Positions 1 through 8,338 of a stretch of 64,000 nucleotides of DNA are shown piece after piece (within the stretch, counting starts at the first letter, position 1; each line of letters begins with the position of its first letter). The stretch spans positions 186,001 to 250,000 of the forward strand of contig NZ_JPRO01000014.1 of assembly GCF_000737785.1 (NCBI RefSeq), in the 5' to 3' direction. The notes below the pieces were generated by a model. The model was not told the origin of the DNA, did no database searches, and saw nothing but the letters and a program-made list of their open reading frames with translations. The stretch is from Chryseobacterium luteum. Lineage in GTDB: Bacteria > Bacteroidota > Bacteroidia > Flavobacteriales > Weeksellaceae. Made by a program: the position numbers and the translations under genes.

Positions 1-1
1 A

Positions 2-1183
2 CAGACCGTTATTGAAGATGATCTGCTTCTCATAAAAGACCTGGAAAAACTGATTTCCGCCTATTCCGAAATAGGAGAAAAGCTCAATCTGAAACAGGCG
101 ATTTCCACTTTTGAAAAATCTTTGCTGGAAGAGGTTTCCCTGATCAACGAAAAGGAAAATATCCTGCATTTTGCCCGGAATTTTAAGAACCATAAGGAAA
201 CATATGTCCCGAAGATCTATGAAGAATATTCCAACAATAATATTCTCTGCATGGAGTTTATCGACGGGATCAAAGTGACCGACAAAGTTTCTCTTTTGGC
301 TCATGATATTGATCCTGTAAAAGTATCGGAAGTAGGACTCAGACTGTTTGTTTCACAGATTCTGGATTACGGTTTTTTTCATGCCGACCCGCATGCCGGT
401 AATATCCTGGTGAAAAAAGACGGGAAAATCGTTTTTATTGATTTTGGTGCGGTAGGAAAGATCCAGCCGAATGATAAGGAAATTCTTGAAAGTCTGATCG
501 TAAGCTTTGTCGCTAAAAATTCACATAAAATTGTCCGCTATCTCAAAAAAATGGCGGTCAGCTACGAAATTCCCGATGAAAGAAGATTTGAAAACGATGT
601 GGAAGATATTCTCAACTTCGTGCACAGCTCATCGCTGCAGGATATCAATGTTCAGGTGATCATCAATAAAATGAAAGATATTCTGAAGGACAACAGGCTT
701 TATATGCCCGATTATTTTTATCTTCTGTTTAAAGGAATCAGCCTGATAGAAGGAGTTGGCAGAACAATCAATCCGGATCTGGATATCGTGAAAAGTCTTC
801 ATCCTTACACCAGGAAAATCTTTACGAAAAAGATCAAGCCCAAGAATCTTTTAAAAACCGGAATGGACAGAATGATGAATTTCACGGATAATGTAGATGA
901 AATTCCCAAAGAACTCAGATCTGTACTTCAGAAACTGGATGATAATAAATTCACGGTTTCCAGCGAGATTAAAAATATTGAAAAAACCAACCAGCTGATC
1001 AAATCCAGTATCATCAATTTAATTCTGGCTATGGTTTTGGGAGCTAATATGATTGCCACAGCGATTGTTTTTGTTTCAGAATCTGGTCCGCGGATAGGGG
1101 AAATGTCTTTAGTTGCGGTATTGGGCTTTGTACTTTCCATTATACTGGTTCTGGTACTTCTGCTGAGGGTTACCAGGAAATAA
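2..1183 (+). CDS. ABC1/AarF/UbiB-family atypical kinase, 5' truncated by the window
   Basis: The frame is open from the first bases, so the gene starts upstream and about 393 C-terminal residues are visible. The atypical-kinase catalytic loop HADPHAGNILV is encoded at about 380-412 and the DFG-containing FIDFGAVGKI at about 431-460. The C-terminus has two adjacent hydrophobic helices (about 1010-1175) ending in a short basic tail, typical of membrane-anchored UbiB/ABC1 proteins. Family members support quinone biosynthesis or lipid homeostasis through ATPase activity. The Bacteroidota paralogues have not been tied to one substrate, so I give no symbol. Family assignment is firm; role is inferred. 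Confidence 0.9.
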   Translation, partial: QTVIEDDLLLIKDLEKLISAYSEIGEKLNLKQAISTFEKSLLEEVSLINEKENILHFARNFKNHKETYVPKIYEEYSNNNILCMEFIDGIKVTDKVSLLAHDIDPVKVSEVGLRLFVSQILDYGFFHADPHAGNILVKKDGKIVFIDFGAVGKIQPNDKEILESLIVSFVAKNSHKIVRYLKKMAVSYEIPDERRFENDVEDILNFVHSSSLQDINVQVIINKMKDILKDNRLYMPDYFYLLFKGISLIEGVGRTINPDLDIVKSLHPYTRKIFTKKIKPKNLLKTGMDRMMNFTDNVDEIPKELRSVLQKLDDNKFTVSSEIKNIEKTNQLIKSSIINLILAMVLGANMIATAIVFVSESGPRIGEMSLVAVLGFVLSIILVLVLLLRVTRK

Positions 1184-1309
1184 ATAAGAAGCCGGAAATC
1201 AGATTTTAGAAGTTTAGCCGGGAAACTTAGAGATCCCCAATAGGAACTCAAATTCAATACCTCACAATTTACATCACAAAACCCGCCCTGCGAAACAAAT
1301 AACAAACCT

Positions 1310-1819
1310 ATGAAAAAACTTATTTTAATGACTCTTGCTTTCTGCAGTTCATTATTTATTGCTCAGGAATCCGTTGAAAAAGGTATTTCCGGAGATTTCG
1401 ACGGCAATGGAACCAAAGAATATGCCTACACCAAAGTCAGTGACTGTACTGATGAATGTGACGGAAAATGTGAAACGACCATTTATTTCAGTGATAAAAA
1501 AATAAAGCCGTTCATCATTTCACCTGCTTATGACGGTACTTTATACAACCTGGGAGATCTCAATGATGACGGAAAAGATGAGATCGGTTTTTACCCGGGC
1601 TGGTGTACAAGCTGCTGGCATGCTTTTCATGTGTATACATTGAGTAAAAAAGGCTGGAAACCTTTGGTGCCATCTATTTCCACGCACTGCACACAGTGGG
1701 AAGAAGAGAAATTTCCGATCAGAAAAGACCCTGAAAAGAAAGGATATGTGATCATAACTTCAAGTATATGGAAAGATGATGATATTAAAATTGAAAGTAC
1801 AAGCGTGAAGCTGAAATGA
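1310..1819 (+). CDS. Exported protein with FG-GAP-like DxDxNG motifs, function unknown
   Basis: 169 residues beginning with a signal peptide (hydrophobic core at residues 4-18, likely cleavage near IAQ). Two short acidic loops, GDFDGNG at 28-34 and GDLNDDG at 82-88, resemble calcium-binding FG-GAP/VCBS blades. Several cysteines (SDCTDECDGKC, then CTSCW) could form disulfides after export. Only two motif copies are present, too few for a full beta-propeller. The gene stands alone 126 bp after the kinase gene. I recognise no specific function; a periplasmic or surface location is inferred. Confidence 0.8.
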   Translation: MKKLILMTLAFCSSLFIAQESVEKGISGDFDGNGTKEYAYTKVSDCTDECDGKCETTIYFSDKKIKPFIISPAYDGTLYNLGDLNDDGKDEIGFYPGWCTSCWHAFHVYTLSKKGWKPLVPSISTHCTQWEEEKFPIRKDPEKKGYVIITSSIWKDDDIKIESTSVKLK

Positions 1820-1835
1820 GTTTCCGGTTGTAGTG

Positions 1836-1882
1836 TTGGAGGGTTTGAGGGTTATTGTGTTTGAGAGTTTAGAGTGATGATA
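1836..1882. repeat. Degenerate GGGTTTGAG-type intergenic tract (CTCAAAC family, minus orientation)
   Basis: A low-complexity stretch made of GGAGGGTTTGAGGG and GTTTGAGAG words spaced 7-9 bp. Its reverse complement resembles tracts at about 4860-4908 and 36330-36404, and the same-strand tract at 55720-55765. It has no coding potential. Confidence 0.5.
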
Positions 1883-2062
1883 CTTGCCAGGTAAGTGAAG
1901 CCGTTTATTTATTTCAGTTGTAAAAATCTGCGAAATCTCCAAATAAGATAGATTTTAAAAATTTAAACAGCCTCTTAAACCTAAAACCTTAGTTCTTGAA
2001 AAATTCATATGCGAAGCAAAATTGACAATTGACATTAAGCTTAACCTCTAAATTTAAATACC

Positions 2063-2070
2063 TATCTTTG
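2063..2070 (+). promoter_or_regulatory. Bacteroidota -7 element (TATCTTTG) for the DEAD-box helicase gene
   Basis: TATCTTTG matches the TAnnTTTG consensus exactly. Only four bases (CACC) separate it from the ATG at 2075, so transcription should start at or next to the start codon and the mRNA may be leaderless. A -33 TTTG is not obvious; a weak TTAA lies 18 bp upstream. Confidence 0.55.
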
Positions 2071-2074
2071 CACC

Positions 2075-3436
2075 ATGGAAAAACTCACTTTTGCGGATTT
2101 TGACCTGCCGGTTAAAATTCTTGATGTTTTAGCGGATCTGGAATTATTCGAACCTACACCTATTCAGGAAAAGAGCATTGGCCCTATACTTTCCGGGAGA
2201 GATGTAATGGGGATCGCACAGACCGGGACCGGGAAAACATTGGCTTATCTTCTGCCCGTTCTTAAAACATGGAAATATAACAAAACAGGGAATCCTACTG
2301 TTTTGATTCTTGTTCCTACAAGAGAATTGGTGGTACAGGTAGCGGAAATTGTTGAGAAACTGACAGAAAATATTACCGCAAGGGTGATCGGAATATACGG
2401 AGGGAAAAATATCAATACACAGAAGCTGCTATTTAATGACGGATGTGATATTTTAGTAGGAACTCCGGGAAGGGTGATGGACCTTGCCATTGACAATGCG
2501 ATTTCATTGAGAGAAATACAAAAGCTGATCATTGATGAGTTTGATGAGATGCTGAACTTAGGGTTCAGACCGCAGCTTACCCATATTTTTGAAATGATGA
2601 AGCCTAAAAGGCAGAACATTCTTTTCTCGGCTACAATGACAGAAGCGGTAGATGAAATGCTGGATCAGTATTTCGCAAGCCCGATAGAAATATCCTTGGC
2701 AAAATCTGGAACGCCTCTTGAAAAAATTGAGCAGTCCGGTTACAAAGTGGACAACTTTAATACAAAGATCAATCTTCTTGAACATTTATTGAAAACTAAT
2801 GAAGATGAAATGTCCAAAGTGTTGATTTTCACTAACAATAAGAAAAATTCTGATCTTCTGTTTGCAAAAATTGACGAACTTTTCCCTGAGCAGTTTGATG
2901 TAATTCACTCGAACAAATCTCAGAACTACAGGCTTAAAGCCATGAAAAGGTTTGAAAATGAAGAGATCAGAGGACTGATTACCACCGATGTAATGGCCAG
3001 AGGTCTGGATATTTCGAATATTACCCACGTTATCAACTTTGAAACCCCTGAAATTCCTGAACAGTACATCCACAGAATAGGAAGAACGGGTAGGGCGGAT
3101 AAAGACGGTAAGGCAATTACTTTTGTAACTAAAAAAGAAGAAGCTTACGTACTTGATATTGAGCTTTTAATGGACAGAGATCTTAAATTCAACGATTTCC
3201 CAGCAGAAGTAAAAATAAATCCTAAGAAGATTGCTTCCGAGGAAGATGTGATCATCATGAAAAATCCGGCACAGGTAAAACTGTATGACGGAGGAGGAGC
3301 ATTTCACGAGAAAAAGGATAAAAACAAGAAAGAAAACTGGGGAGGACCTTCCAAAAGAAAAGTACCGAAGAAATTTGGAGCTAACAGGTCCCAGCAGAAA
3401 TCCATATCAGTATCAAAATCCAAGAAAAAGAAATAA
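2075..3436 (+). CDS. DEAD-box ATP-dependent RNA helicase (DEFD variant)
   Basis: 453 residues with the full set of superfamily 2 motifs. These are AQTGTGKT (48-55, motif I), PTREL (81-85), TPGR (130-133), DEFD (154-157, motif II), SAT (185-187), then ARGLD and HRIGRTGR near 332-338 in the second RecA domain. The tail after about residue 400 is rich in lysine and arginine, as in RhlE/DeaD-type proteins that bind structured RNA. Motif II reads DEFD instead of DEAD; the catalytic D and E are kept. Probable roles are RNA remodelling in ribosome assembly or cold adaptation. It is monocistronic, with its own promoter and terminator. Confidence 0.95.
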   Translation: MEKLTFADFDLPVKILDVLADLELFEPTPIQEKSIGPILSGRDVMGIAQTGTGKTLAYLLPVLKTWKYNKTGNPTVLILVPTRELVVQVAEIVEKLTENITARVIGIYGGKNINTQKLLFNDGCDILVGTPGRVMDLAIDNAISLREIQKLIIDEFDEMLNLGFRPQLTHIFEMMKPKRQNILFSATMTEAVDEMLDQYFASPIEISLAKSGTPLEKIEQSGYKVDNFNTKINLLEHLLKTNEDEMSKVLIFTNNKKNSDLLFAKIDELFPEQFDVIHSNKSQNYRLKAMKRFENEEIRGLITTDVMARGLDISNITHVINFETPEIPEQYIHRIGRTGRADKDGKAITFVTKKEEAYVLDIELLMDRDLKFNDFPAEVKINPKKIASEEDVIIMKNPAQVKLYDGGGAFHEKKDKNKKENWGGPSKRKVPKKFGANRSQQKSISVSKSKKKK

Positions 3437-3463
3437 AAAAAATCCCGTACAGGGATTTTTTTG
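3437..3463. terminator. Bidirectional intrinsic terminator
   Basis: A-tract, then ATCCC-gtaca-GGGAT, then T-tract, directly after the helicase stop codon. The symmetrical A and T runs also serve the convergent SGNH hydrolase gene. Confidence 0.8.
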
Positions 3464-3477
3464 TTTTACATGGGATG

Positions 3478-4134
3478 CTATTTCATATAGGGCCTCATAA
3501 CCTTCGCCCAGGCTTCATAACCTTCGGGAGTGATGTGGAGCATATCTTCCACAAAAAGATCTCTTCTTACATTCCCATTGGAATCCTCCATGGCTTTTGT
3601 AATATCAATGAACTCTGCATTGGGTTCTTTTTTCATGAAAGCGGCAATCTTCCTGTTTGTTTCTTTCATCTGTGGCCACAGTATTTCGCGGCTCGGCGAA
3701 TATTTTATAGAAATATAATCTACTTCAATATCGGGAAATCTTTCACGGATCTTTTTGTAGAACGTTTTAAACCTGTTGACCACAACTTTGGCTTTCAGGT
3801 CATTATTCTCTGCAAAATCATTGTCACCGCAATAGATAATGATCTGTTTAGGCTGGTAAGGGCTTAAAAGATCATCGGCAAAATAGTTAAGATCCGTCAA
3901 TTTTGATCCGCCAAAACCCCTGTTGATAATCGTTTTGCCGGGAAAATAGCTGGCAACGTCTGTCCATTTGGTGAAAGAAGAGCTTCCTATCAGCAGGATG
4001 GCGTCTTTTGGCGGAGGGTTCTCCTGATCCGCTTTTTTGAAATTCTGGATGTCCTGCCAGAACACCGGCTTTTTTTCCTGTGAAAAGGATAAGGCAAAAT
4101 ACAGCAATACAAATGCTGAAAGAATCTTCTTCAT
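3478..4134 (-). CDS. Secreted SGNH/GDSL-family hydrolase
   Basis: About 218 residues from the ATG at 4134; the frame opens three codons earlier at a TTG, but the signal peptide MKKILSAFVLLYFALSFSQ fits the ATG. Numbered from the upstream TTG, SGNH blocks are visible: GSSS with the nucleophile Ser (53-56), GFGGS (76-80), GDND (106-109) and a terminal DxxH in the DMLHITPEGY segment. The family contains lipases, esterases and carbohydrate deacetylases acting outside the cytoplasm; the substrate cannot be read from sequence. It converges on the helicase gene across a shared terminator. Confidence 0.88.
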   Translation of the reverse strand: MKKILSAFVLLYFALSFSQEKKPVFWQDIQNFKKADQENPPPKDAILLIGSSSFTKWTDVASYFPGKTIINRGFGGSKLTDLNYFADDLLSPYQPKQIIIYCGDNDFAENNDLKAKVVVNRFKTFYKKIRERFPDIEVDYISIKYSPSREILWPQMKETNRKIAAFMKKEPNAEFIDITKAMEDSNGNVRRDLFVEDMLHITPEGYEAWAKVMRPYMK

Positions 4135-4166
4135 TACAATCAATTTTAAAATATATGATAAATGTA

Positions 4167-4196
4167 ATAAAAAACTCCCGATAAAATCGAGAGTCT
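4167..4196 (-). terminator. Intrinsic terminator of the lipocalin-like lipoprotein gene
   Basis: On the minus strand, ACTCTCGAT pairs with ATCGGGAGT (one G-T pair) around a 3-nt loop and is followed by a run of T. It begins 6 bp beyond the stop of the 4201-4662 gene. Confidence 0.75.
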
Positions 4197-4200
4197 GTGT

Positions 4201-4662
4201 TTATCTTTTATAGGTCACATAAGTGAGATCATCCGTACCATCACCGTTCTGGTCAAATGCACCAAACAGCTGGGCCATTTTCAGATCCTTGCTTGTAAGG
4301 ACTTCTACTCTGTACCATTTTTCGGTATCATTGTCATTTTTAATGCTTAACAGCTTAGATTCTTCGGTATAGGTATATTTACCTTCAGTTTTCCCGTTGA
4401 TCTGGCATTCAAGTCCGTTTTTGGAATAATACGTATAGCTGGTATAATAATCACTTCTGAAGTGCAGAATATCTTTAGCTTGACAGTCAGACGGAGTTTC
4501 TGTATCAAGTACTGTTTTATTGTCTTTTCCGGAAATAATTTCTATTTTGCTTACCTTCCAGTCTCCGCTCATCATTTCCAATTCATAGGCTTCGATATTG
4601 TCATCTTTACAGGAAGTTAGTGCCAGAGCTGAAAAGGCAAATAAAAGTAGCTGTTTTTTCAT
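4201..4662 (-). CDS. Small lipoprotein, lipocalin-like
   Basis: 153 residues from the ATG at 4662; a GTG two codons upstream is less likely. The N-terminus is a lipoprotein signal with lipobox ALTSC (Cys 18) followed by KDDN, so it is lipid-anchored after export. The body begins with GDWKVSKIEI and continues as short beta strands with a KYTYTEESKLLSI segment, the pattern of Bacteroidota lipocalin-like lipoproteins of about 150 residues. The ligand is unknown. The gene is monocistronic, with its own terminator. Confidence 0.75.
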   Translation of the reverse strand: MKKQLLLFAFSALALTSCKDDNIEAYELEMMSGDWKVSKIEIISGKDNKTVLDTETPSDCQAKDILHFRSDYYTSYTYYSKNGLECQINGKTEGKYTYTEESKLLSIKNDNDTEKWYRVEVLTSKDLKMAQLFGAFDQNGDGTDDLTYVTYKR

Positions 4663-4859
4663 TTTCACAAATTTAAGAATATGCTAAAATATAAATAAAT
4701 TTGAAATATTTATAATGAAATCATGCTTTTTTAAACGAATGTTTATAAATAACAGTTTTTTTTATAACGAAGAGAGAAGAGAGAGTCCAAAATGTGCAGA
4801 TTTAGGTTACAGGGATGAGCCACCGTTTGGCAGATATTGAATCAACAGCAACTCGTTCT

Positions 4860-4908
4860 GCACTCATTTACCCTCAAACTCTTCACTATAAAACCTAATA
4901 ACTCATCT
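4860..4908. repeat. CTCAAAC-family degenerate tract, plus orientation
   Basis: Contains CTCATTTACCCTCAAACTC and an ACCTAATAACTC word, closely like the tract at about 36335-36378. It extends into the last codons of the alcohol dehydrogenase gene. A small GAAGAGA heptad duplication lies at 4769-4782. Confidence 0.45.
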
Positions 4909-6058
4909 CTACAATTTTATAAGCATCCTGGGGTGTCAGTTTTTTATATTCGCCTAAACCAGACCAGTTTCTGTCCGTAAATGCTTTTTCAACTCTTTCA
5001 GCAGTACCTTTATAGTCTTCAGTATATTCCGAAAGCTTCGTTTTGATGTTCAGGCTGTGGAAGAATTCTTCCATTTTTCTGATCCCAAGTTCTGCTTTTT
5101 CTTCCATAGTCCCTTCTTTGATTCCCCACACTCTTTCAGCATACTGGGCCAGCTTTCCTTTTTTAGTTTCGAAATTATAACGGTAGTGGGAAGGAGCAAT
5201 AACGGCCAGAGTTCTTGCATGGTCAATGCCGAAATAAGCCGTCAGTTCATGTCCCATTGCATGTACAGCCCAATCGGTGATGACTCCTTTCTGGATAAGT
5301 CCGTTCAGAGCCATGGTACAGCACCACATGAAGTTTCCGGCAGCGTTATAGTCGAAATCATCAGCCAGAACTTTTGGAGCCGTTTCCTGAAGACTGATCA
5401 GAATGCTTTCTGCAATTCTTTCCTGAAGGTCTGCAGAAGAAGGTGCCGTCATGTACTGTTCCAATACGTGGGTGTAGGCATCTGTAATTCCATTCACGAT
5501 CTGGTTTTTAGGAATCGTTCTGATCACTTCAGGATCAAGCACCGAAAACTGCGGGAAAAGTCCCGGTCCGCCGGAAGACAGTTTTTCGTTAGTTTCTCTT
5601 CTAGAAATCACATAGCCTGAATTCATTTCCGAGCCTGTTGCCGGTAAAGTAAGGATACTTCCGAAAGGCATTCCTTCCCCTTCAAAAGTTCTCACAGAGT
5701 TTCTGAGGATTTCCCACGGCTCGCCATCATAGTTAGCAGCGGCTGAAAGGAATTTAGTTCCGTCGATCACAGATCCACCGCCTACAGCGAGAAGATAGTT
5801 GATGTTTTTTTCTTTGATAAAACTTAAAGCGTTAATCAGTACTTCATATTCCGGATTGGCAGGCACGCCCCCGAATTCATATAGATCATGATCTTTTAAA
5901 GCTTCCTTTACCTGATCGTAAACACCGTTGTTCTTGATGCTTCCGCCTCCGTAGATCATTAATATTTTGGCATCTTTCGGAACTTCACGGGAGATTTTTG
6001 CGATTTCCCCTTTTCCAAAAAGTATTTTTGTAGGATTTTTAAATTCGAAATTAAGCAT
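4895..6058 (-). CDS. Iron-containing alcohol dehydrogenase, YqhD/BdhA type
   Basis: 387 residues, normal length for the group III iron-dependent alcohol dehydrogenases. The N-terminal Rossmann-like domain has the nucleotide-binding GGGSVIDGTK segment. The helical domain carries the expected metal ligands in DAYTHVLEQ (Asp and His), HAMGHEL and GIDHARTLAV (His). The closest characterised relatives are E. coli YqhD and clostridial butanol dehydrogenases, which reduce aldehydes with NADPH. The physiological substrate is unknown; detoxifying short aldehydes is a reasonable inference. Monocistronic. Confidence 0.92.
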   Translation of the reverse strand: MLNFEFKNPTKILFGKGEIAKISREVPKDAKILMIYGGGSIKNNGVYDQVKEALKDHDLYEFGGVPANPEYEVLINALSFIKEKNINYLLAVGGGSVIDGTKFLSAAANYDGEPWEILRNSVRTFEGEGMPFGSILTLPATGSEMNSGYVISRRETNEKLSSGGPGLFPQFSVLDPEVIRTIPKNQIVNGITDAYTHVLEQYMTAPSSADLQERIAESILISLQETAPKVLADDFDYNAAGNFMWCCTMALNGLIQKGVITDWAVHAMGHELTAYFGIDHARTLAVIAPSHYRYNFETKKGKLAQYAERVWGIKEGTMEEKAELGIRKMEEFFHSLNIKTKLSEYTEDYKGTAERVEKAFTDRNWSGLGEYKKLTPQDAYKIVEMSY

Positions 6059-6307
6059 TGTTCTAAATTTATTTGATTCAAATTTACGGAAAGCAATATG
6101 AAAACAGAGTTAATGAAATTTTAAAATTACTATCATGGTCTTTTATAATAACAATAAGTTTTATGATAAACATGTTTTACTTTAAAGATGCAAAGAAGAA
6201 ATCAACAAAGTTGATTTAACGAAGCTATCTCTTTAAATAGCATAAATAATCTGCATAATTTGCTCAATCAACGAGAGTATTTATAAACGTAACATTTTGA
6301 TTTACAG

Positions 6308-6928
6308 TTATTTCTTCTGGTAAACGGCTTGATTACAATGGTCACTCTTGAAATAAATGCCATTATTTTTCGATTCCAGTTTTCCGGTTTTTCTGCTGAT
6401 CTTTATGAAGTGAGATTCTTTTATTTCCGGGCAGCTTTTGGATTTTGAAACATACAGATAAATATATTTGTCCTCAATTTTATAGGAACCACTTACTTTA
6501 TTGCTTGTATCTATTTTAAAACCATAAGTTTGGACTAATAAAACAGCTTCCGGAAGATTGTCAACTGTTCCGATAAAATCCCTCAGTTGCTGTTCATTAG
6601 AGAAATAGACAGACCGGTCTTTTTTGCAGGCAAGAATGTAAGAAAAACATCTGTTTCCAATACACTGCTGGAAGAAGCCTTTCTCAGGAAGAGGCTCATT
6701 GATGGTCATGAAATCCGGCATCTGGCTTTCGTAGATCACAGCCTTTTCAGGATCGGGATCATTGGTAAGCACTCTCCAGTAACTATATTCTTTGTCCGGA
6801 ACAATGAACGGGTAGAGGAGTTCGGTATTGTCAAGGATTTCCGGAATTTTTTTGAAATCGGCGGGAATTGTATTTTGGGAAAGTAATAGACTCGGTATCA
6901 GAAAAGAAATGATCGAAATAATTTTCAT
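6308..6928 (-). CDS. Exported protein of unknown function
   Basis: About 206 residues from the ATG at 6928, chosen because MKIISIISFLIPSLLLSQ is a clean signal peptide; an in-frame ATG 8 codons upstream would add a basic hydrophobic extension. The mature part is mixed alpha/beta with several cysteines (FQQCIGNRCFSYILACKK, then SCPE and HCNQ) that may form disulfides in the periplasm. No domain recognised. The 15-bp gap from the lipoprotein gene at 6968-7372 suggests co-transcription. Confidence 0.7.
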   Translation of the reverse strand: MKIISIISFLIPSLLLSQNTIPADFKKIPEILDNTELLYPFIVPDKEYSYWRVLTNDPDPEKAVIYESQMPDFMTINEPLPEKGFFQQCIGNRCFSYILACKKDRSVYFSNEQQLRDFIGTVDNLPEAVLLVQTYGFKIDTSNKVSGSYKIEDKYIYLYVSKSKSCPEIKESHFIKISRKTGKLESKNNGIYFKSDHCNQAVYQKK

Positions 6929-6967
6929 AATTATTATTTTCTTAAATAGCATTAAGGACTGTTTAAA

Positions 6968-7372
6968 TTATTGCAATATAATTTTATAATATCCTTTTTC
7001 GTCTGTTACATCAATACCTATGCCTGTAAATGTTAATTTATTGATCTGATACCCATCACAGCCTCCTTTGAATTCTGACGACTGTATTGAAAAATCAAAA
7101 GCTTTAACATTAGATTGAAAAATATATTTTTTTGTACCATTATAAGCACCCACCTTTTCTAAAATAACCATGTCGTCGGATGTTTTGGTTAATTGTACTC
7201 CAACCTGATTTTCATCCTTGACCGAATAAGTGGTAAGCGTTCCGTTTGTGATCAGATTTTCATCATCAGAATTAACGAATTTGAAAGCTACCGTCTGAGG
7301 AGCATTATAGCAATCTTCACCACAGGCTGTGAAAATAAAAGTCATTAAAAGGAATATGAATATATTTTTCAT
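6968..7372 (-). CDS. Small lipoprotein of unknown function
   Basis: 134 residues with lipoprotein signal MKNIFIFLLMTFIFTAC (lipobox FTAC, Cys 17). The remainder is predicted beta-rich with no motif I recognise; it contains a second Cys pair (EDC and GGC). It lies 15 bp upstream of the other exported protein on the same strand, so the two probably form a two-gene transcript. Confidence 0.7.
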   Translation of the reverse strand: MKNIFIFLLMTFIFTACGEDCYNAPQTVAFKFVNSDDENLITNGTLTTYSVKDENQVGVQLTKTSDDMVILEKVGAYNGTKKYIFQSNVKAFDFSIQSSEFKGGCDGYQINKLTFTGIGIDVTDEKGYYKIILQ

Positions 7373-7778
7373 GAGATGTTGATTAATTTCTATGAAAAGT
7401 AAATTTAATCATTAAACTGTTGTATTCAAAATTATAATAAACTTGAATTGTTATAATGGTTCCTGAATGTTTTTAGAACCTGTGCAAGCTGATAATCCGT
7501 ATCAAAATCGTTGATGTTAACTTCTGTTTTTTCGTTGTTGTGGAAAAAATATAAATAATTGATATTTTAATTTTTAAGTAGTGAACCAAAAAAAATGCTG
7601 CCACGAATGCACGAATTTACTAATTTTTGTGGCTATGGATATTTTTTAGCATAAAGAGATTCGTGCATTCGTGGCATTCTACAATAGATACAGAATATTA
7701 CAGATAAAAACTGCAGGTTTGTCATCATGCATGGATTCACGGCTTAATTCCATAGAAAATATTATTTTTTAACCTTTT
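7373..7778. other. Gene-free gap of 406 bp holding a small palindromic element
   Basis: AT-rich sequence with no convincing coding frame. Its only clear structure is the 78-bp inverted-repeat element at 7599-7676. The 5' part presumably holds the promoter of the 6968-7372 gene on the minus strand. Confidence 0.6.
7599..7676. repeat. 78-bp palindromic MITE-like element, 18-bp perfect inverted repeats
   Basis: The left arm TGCCACGAATGCACGAAT (7599-7616) is the exact reverse complement of the right arm (7659-7676); 42 AT-rich bases separate them. From memory, related ATTCGTGCATTCGTGGC words occur widely in Flavobacteriia intergenic DNA; a genome search is needed. Confidence 0.75.
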
Positions 7779-8210
7779 TCACTTATCAACATCTGTACTG
7801 ATCAGGTCTCTTGCATAAGAAGTTGCCTTTTGATATTTTCCAAAAAATGTTGCCTTAAATTCATTATCAATTTTTCCTTCTTTCATAAATTCATAAACAA
7901 TCTCGGCTCTGATACCTCTGAGTTCGAATAAAACAAGTTTATAAGTATTTTTCTTATTGTCAACTTGAAATAAAGTATCAAATGCTGTCACTGCAGTTGT
8001 TACAGCTCCCAGAATTAAAATGGGTTTAGCTGTTTTGAGATCTTCAATCTCGGATATTCCTGCCAGAACGGTAATTATTCCTGCAAAAATAATTTGGGTA
8101 ATACGGATAATGTAGAACATCCAGATGTAGTTATATGCCTTTCTTTGAATCCTGTTAATTTCCTTTTGTATCTGCAGATAAAAAGGATCAGTTATAGAGT
8201 CTTCTTTCAT
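7779..8210 (-). CDS. Small two-TM protein, possibly SLATT/DUF4231-like
   Basis: 143 residues: an N-terminal amphipathic helix (1-28), two hydrophobic helices (about 31-50 and 62-80, separated by SEIEDLKTAK) and a soluble helical C-terminus with VTAFDTLFQVDNKKNTYK. This layout, and the stretch just after the second membrane helix, resemble 2-TM SLATT/DUF4231 proteins, some of which are effectors of nucleotide-sensing conflict systems. No cyclase, SLOG or toxin partner is adjacent, so the gene looks like an orphan. Family assignment is tentative. Confidence 0.6.
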   Translation of the reverse strand: MKEDSITDPFYLQIQKEINRIQRKAYNYIWMFYIIRITQIIFAGIITVLAGISEIEDLKTAKPILILGAVTTAVTAFDTLFQVDNKKNTYKLVLFELRGIRAEIVYEFMKEGKIDNEFKATFFGKYQKATSYARDLISTDVDK

Positions 8211-8326
8211 GGTAAATAGTTTTAAATAAAGTTATCGAATTAATTTTAAAAAAGAATATCAAAATAATTTTGTTCCGGGCACTCCTTTTTTTGTCATTTG
8301 TCAATTAATTTAATTCCAAAATCCAT

Positions 8327-8334
8327 TACATTTG
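8327..8334 (+). promoter_or_regulatory. -7 element (TACATTTG) for ppc
   Basis: An exact TAnnTTTG match, four bases upstream of the ATG at 8339, again predicting a near-leaderless mRNA. A TTTG at 8297-8300 could be the -33 element, though the 26-bp spacing is longer than usual. Confidence 0.5.
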
Positions 8335-8338
8335 TTAT

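Noticed and set aside
928-1305. Open frame of 125 codons antisense to the ABC1 kinase 3' end
   Set aside because: Overlaps a well-supported gene, has no signal, domain or regulatory context, and reads as a mirror of coding sequence.
5057-5620. 187-codon plus-strand frame inside the alcohol dehydrogenase gene
   Set aside because: Phe/Ser-rich shadow of a clear enzyme on the other strand.
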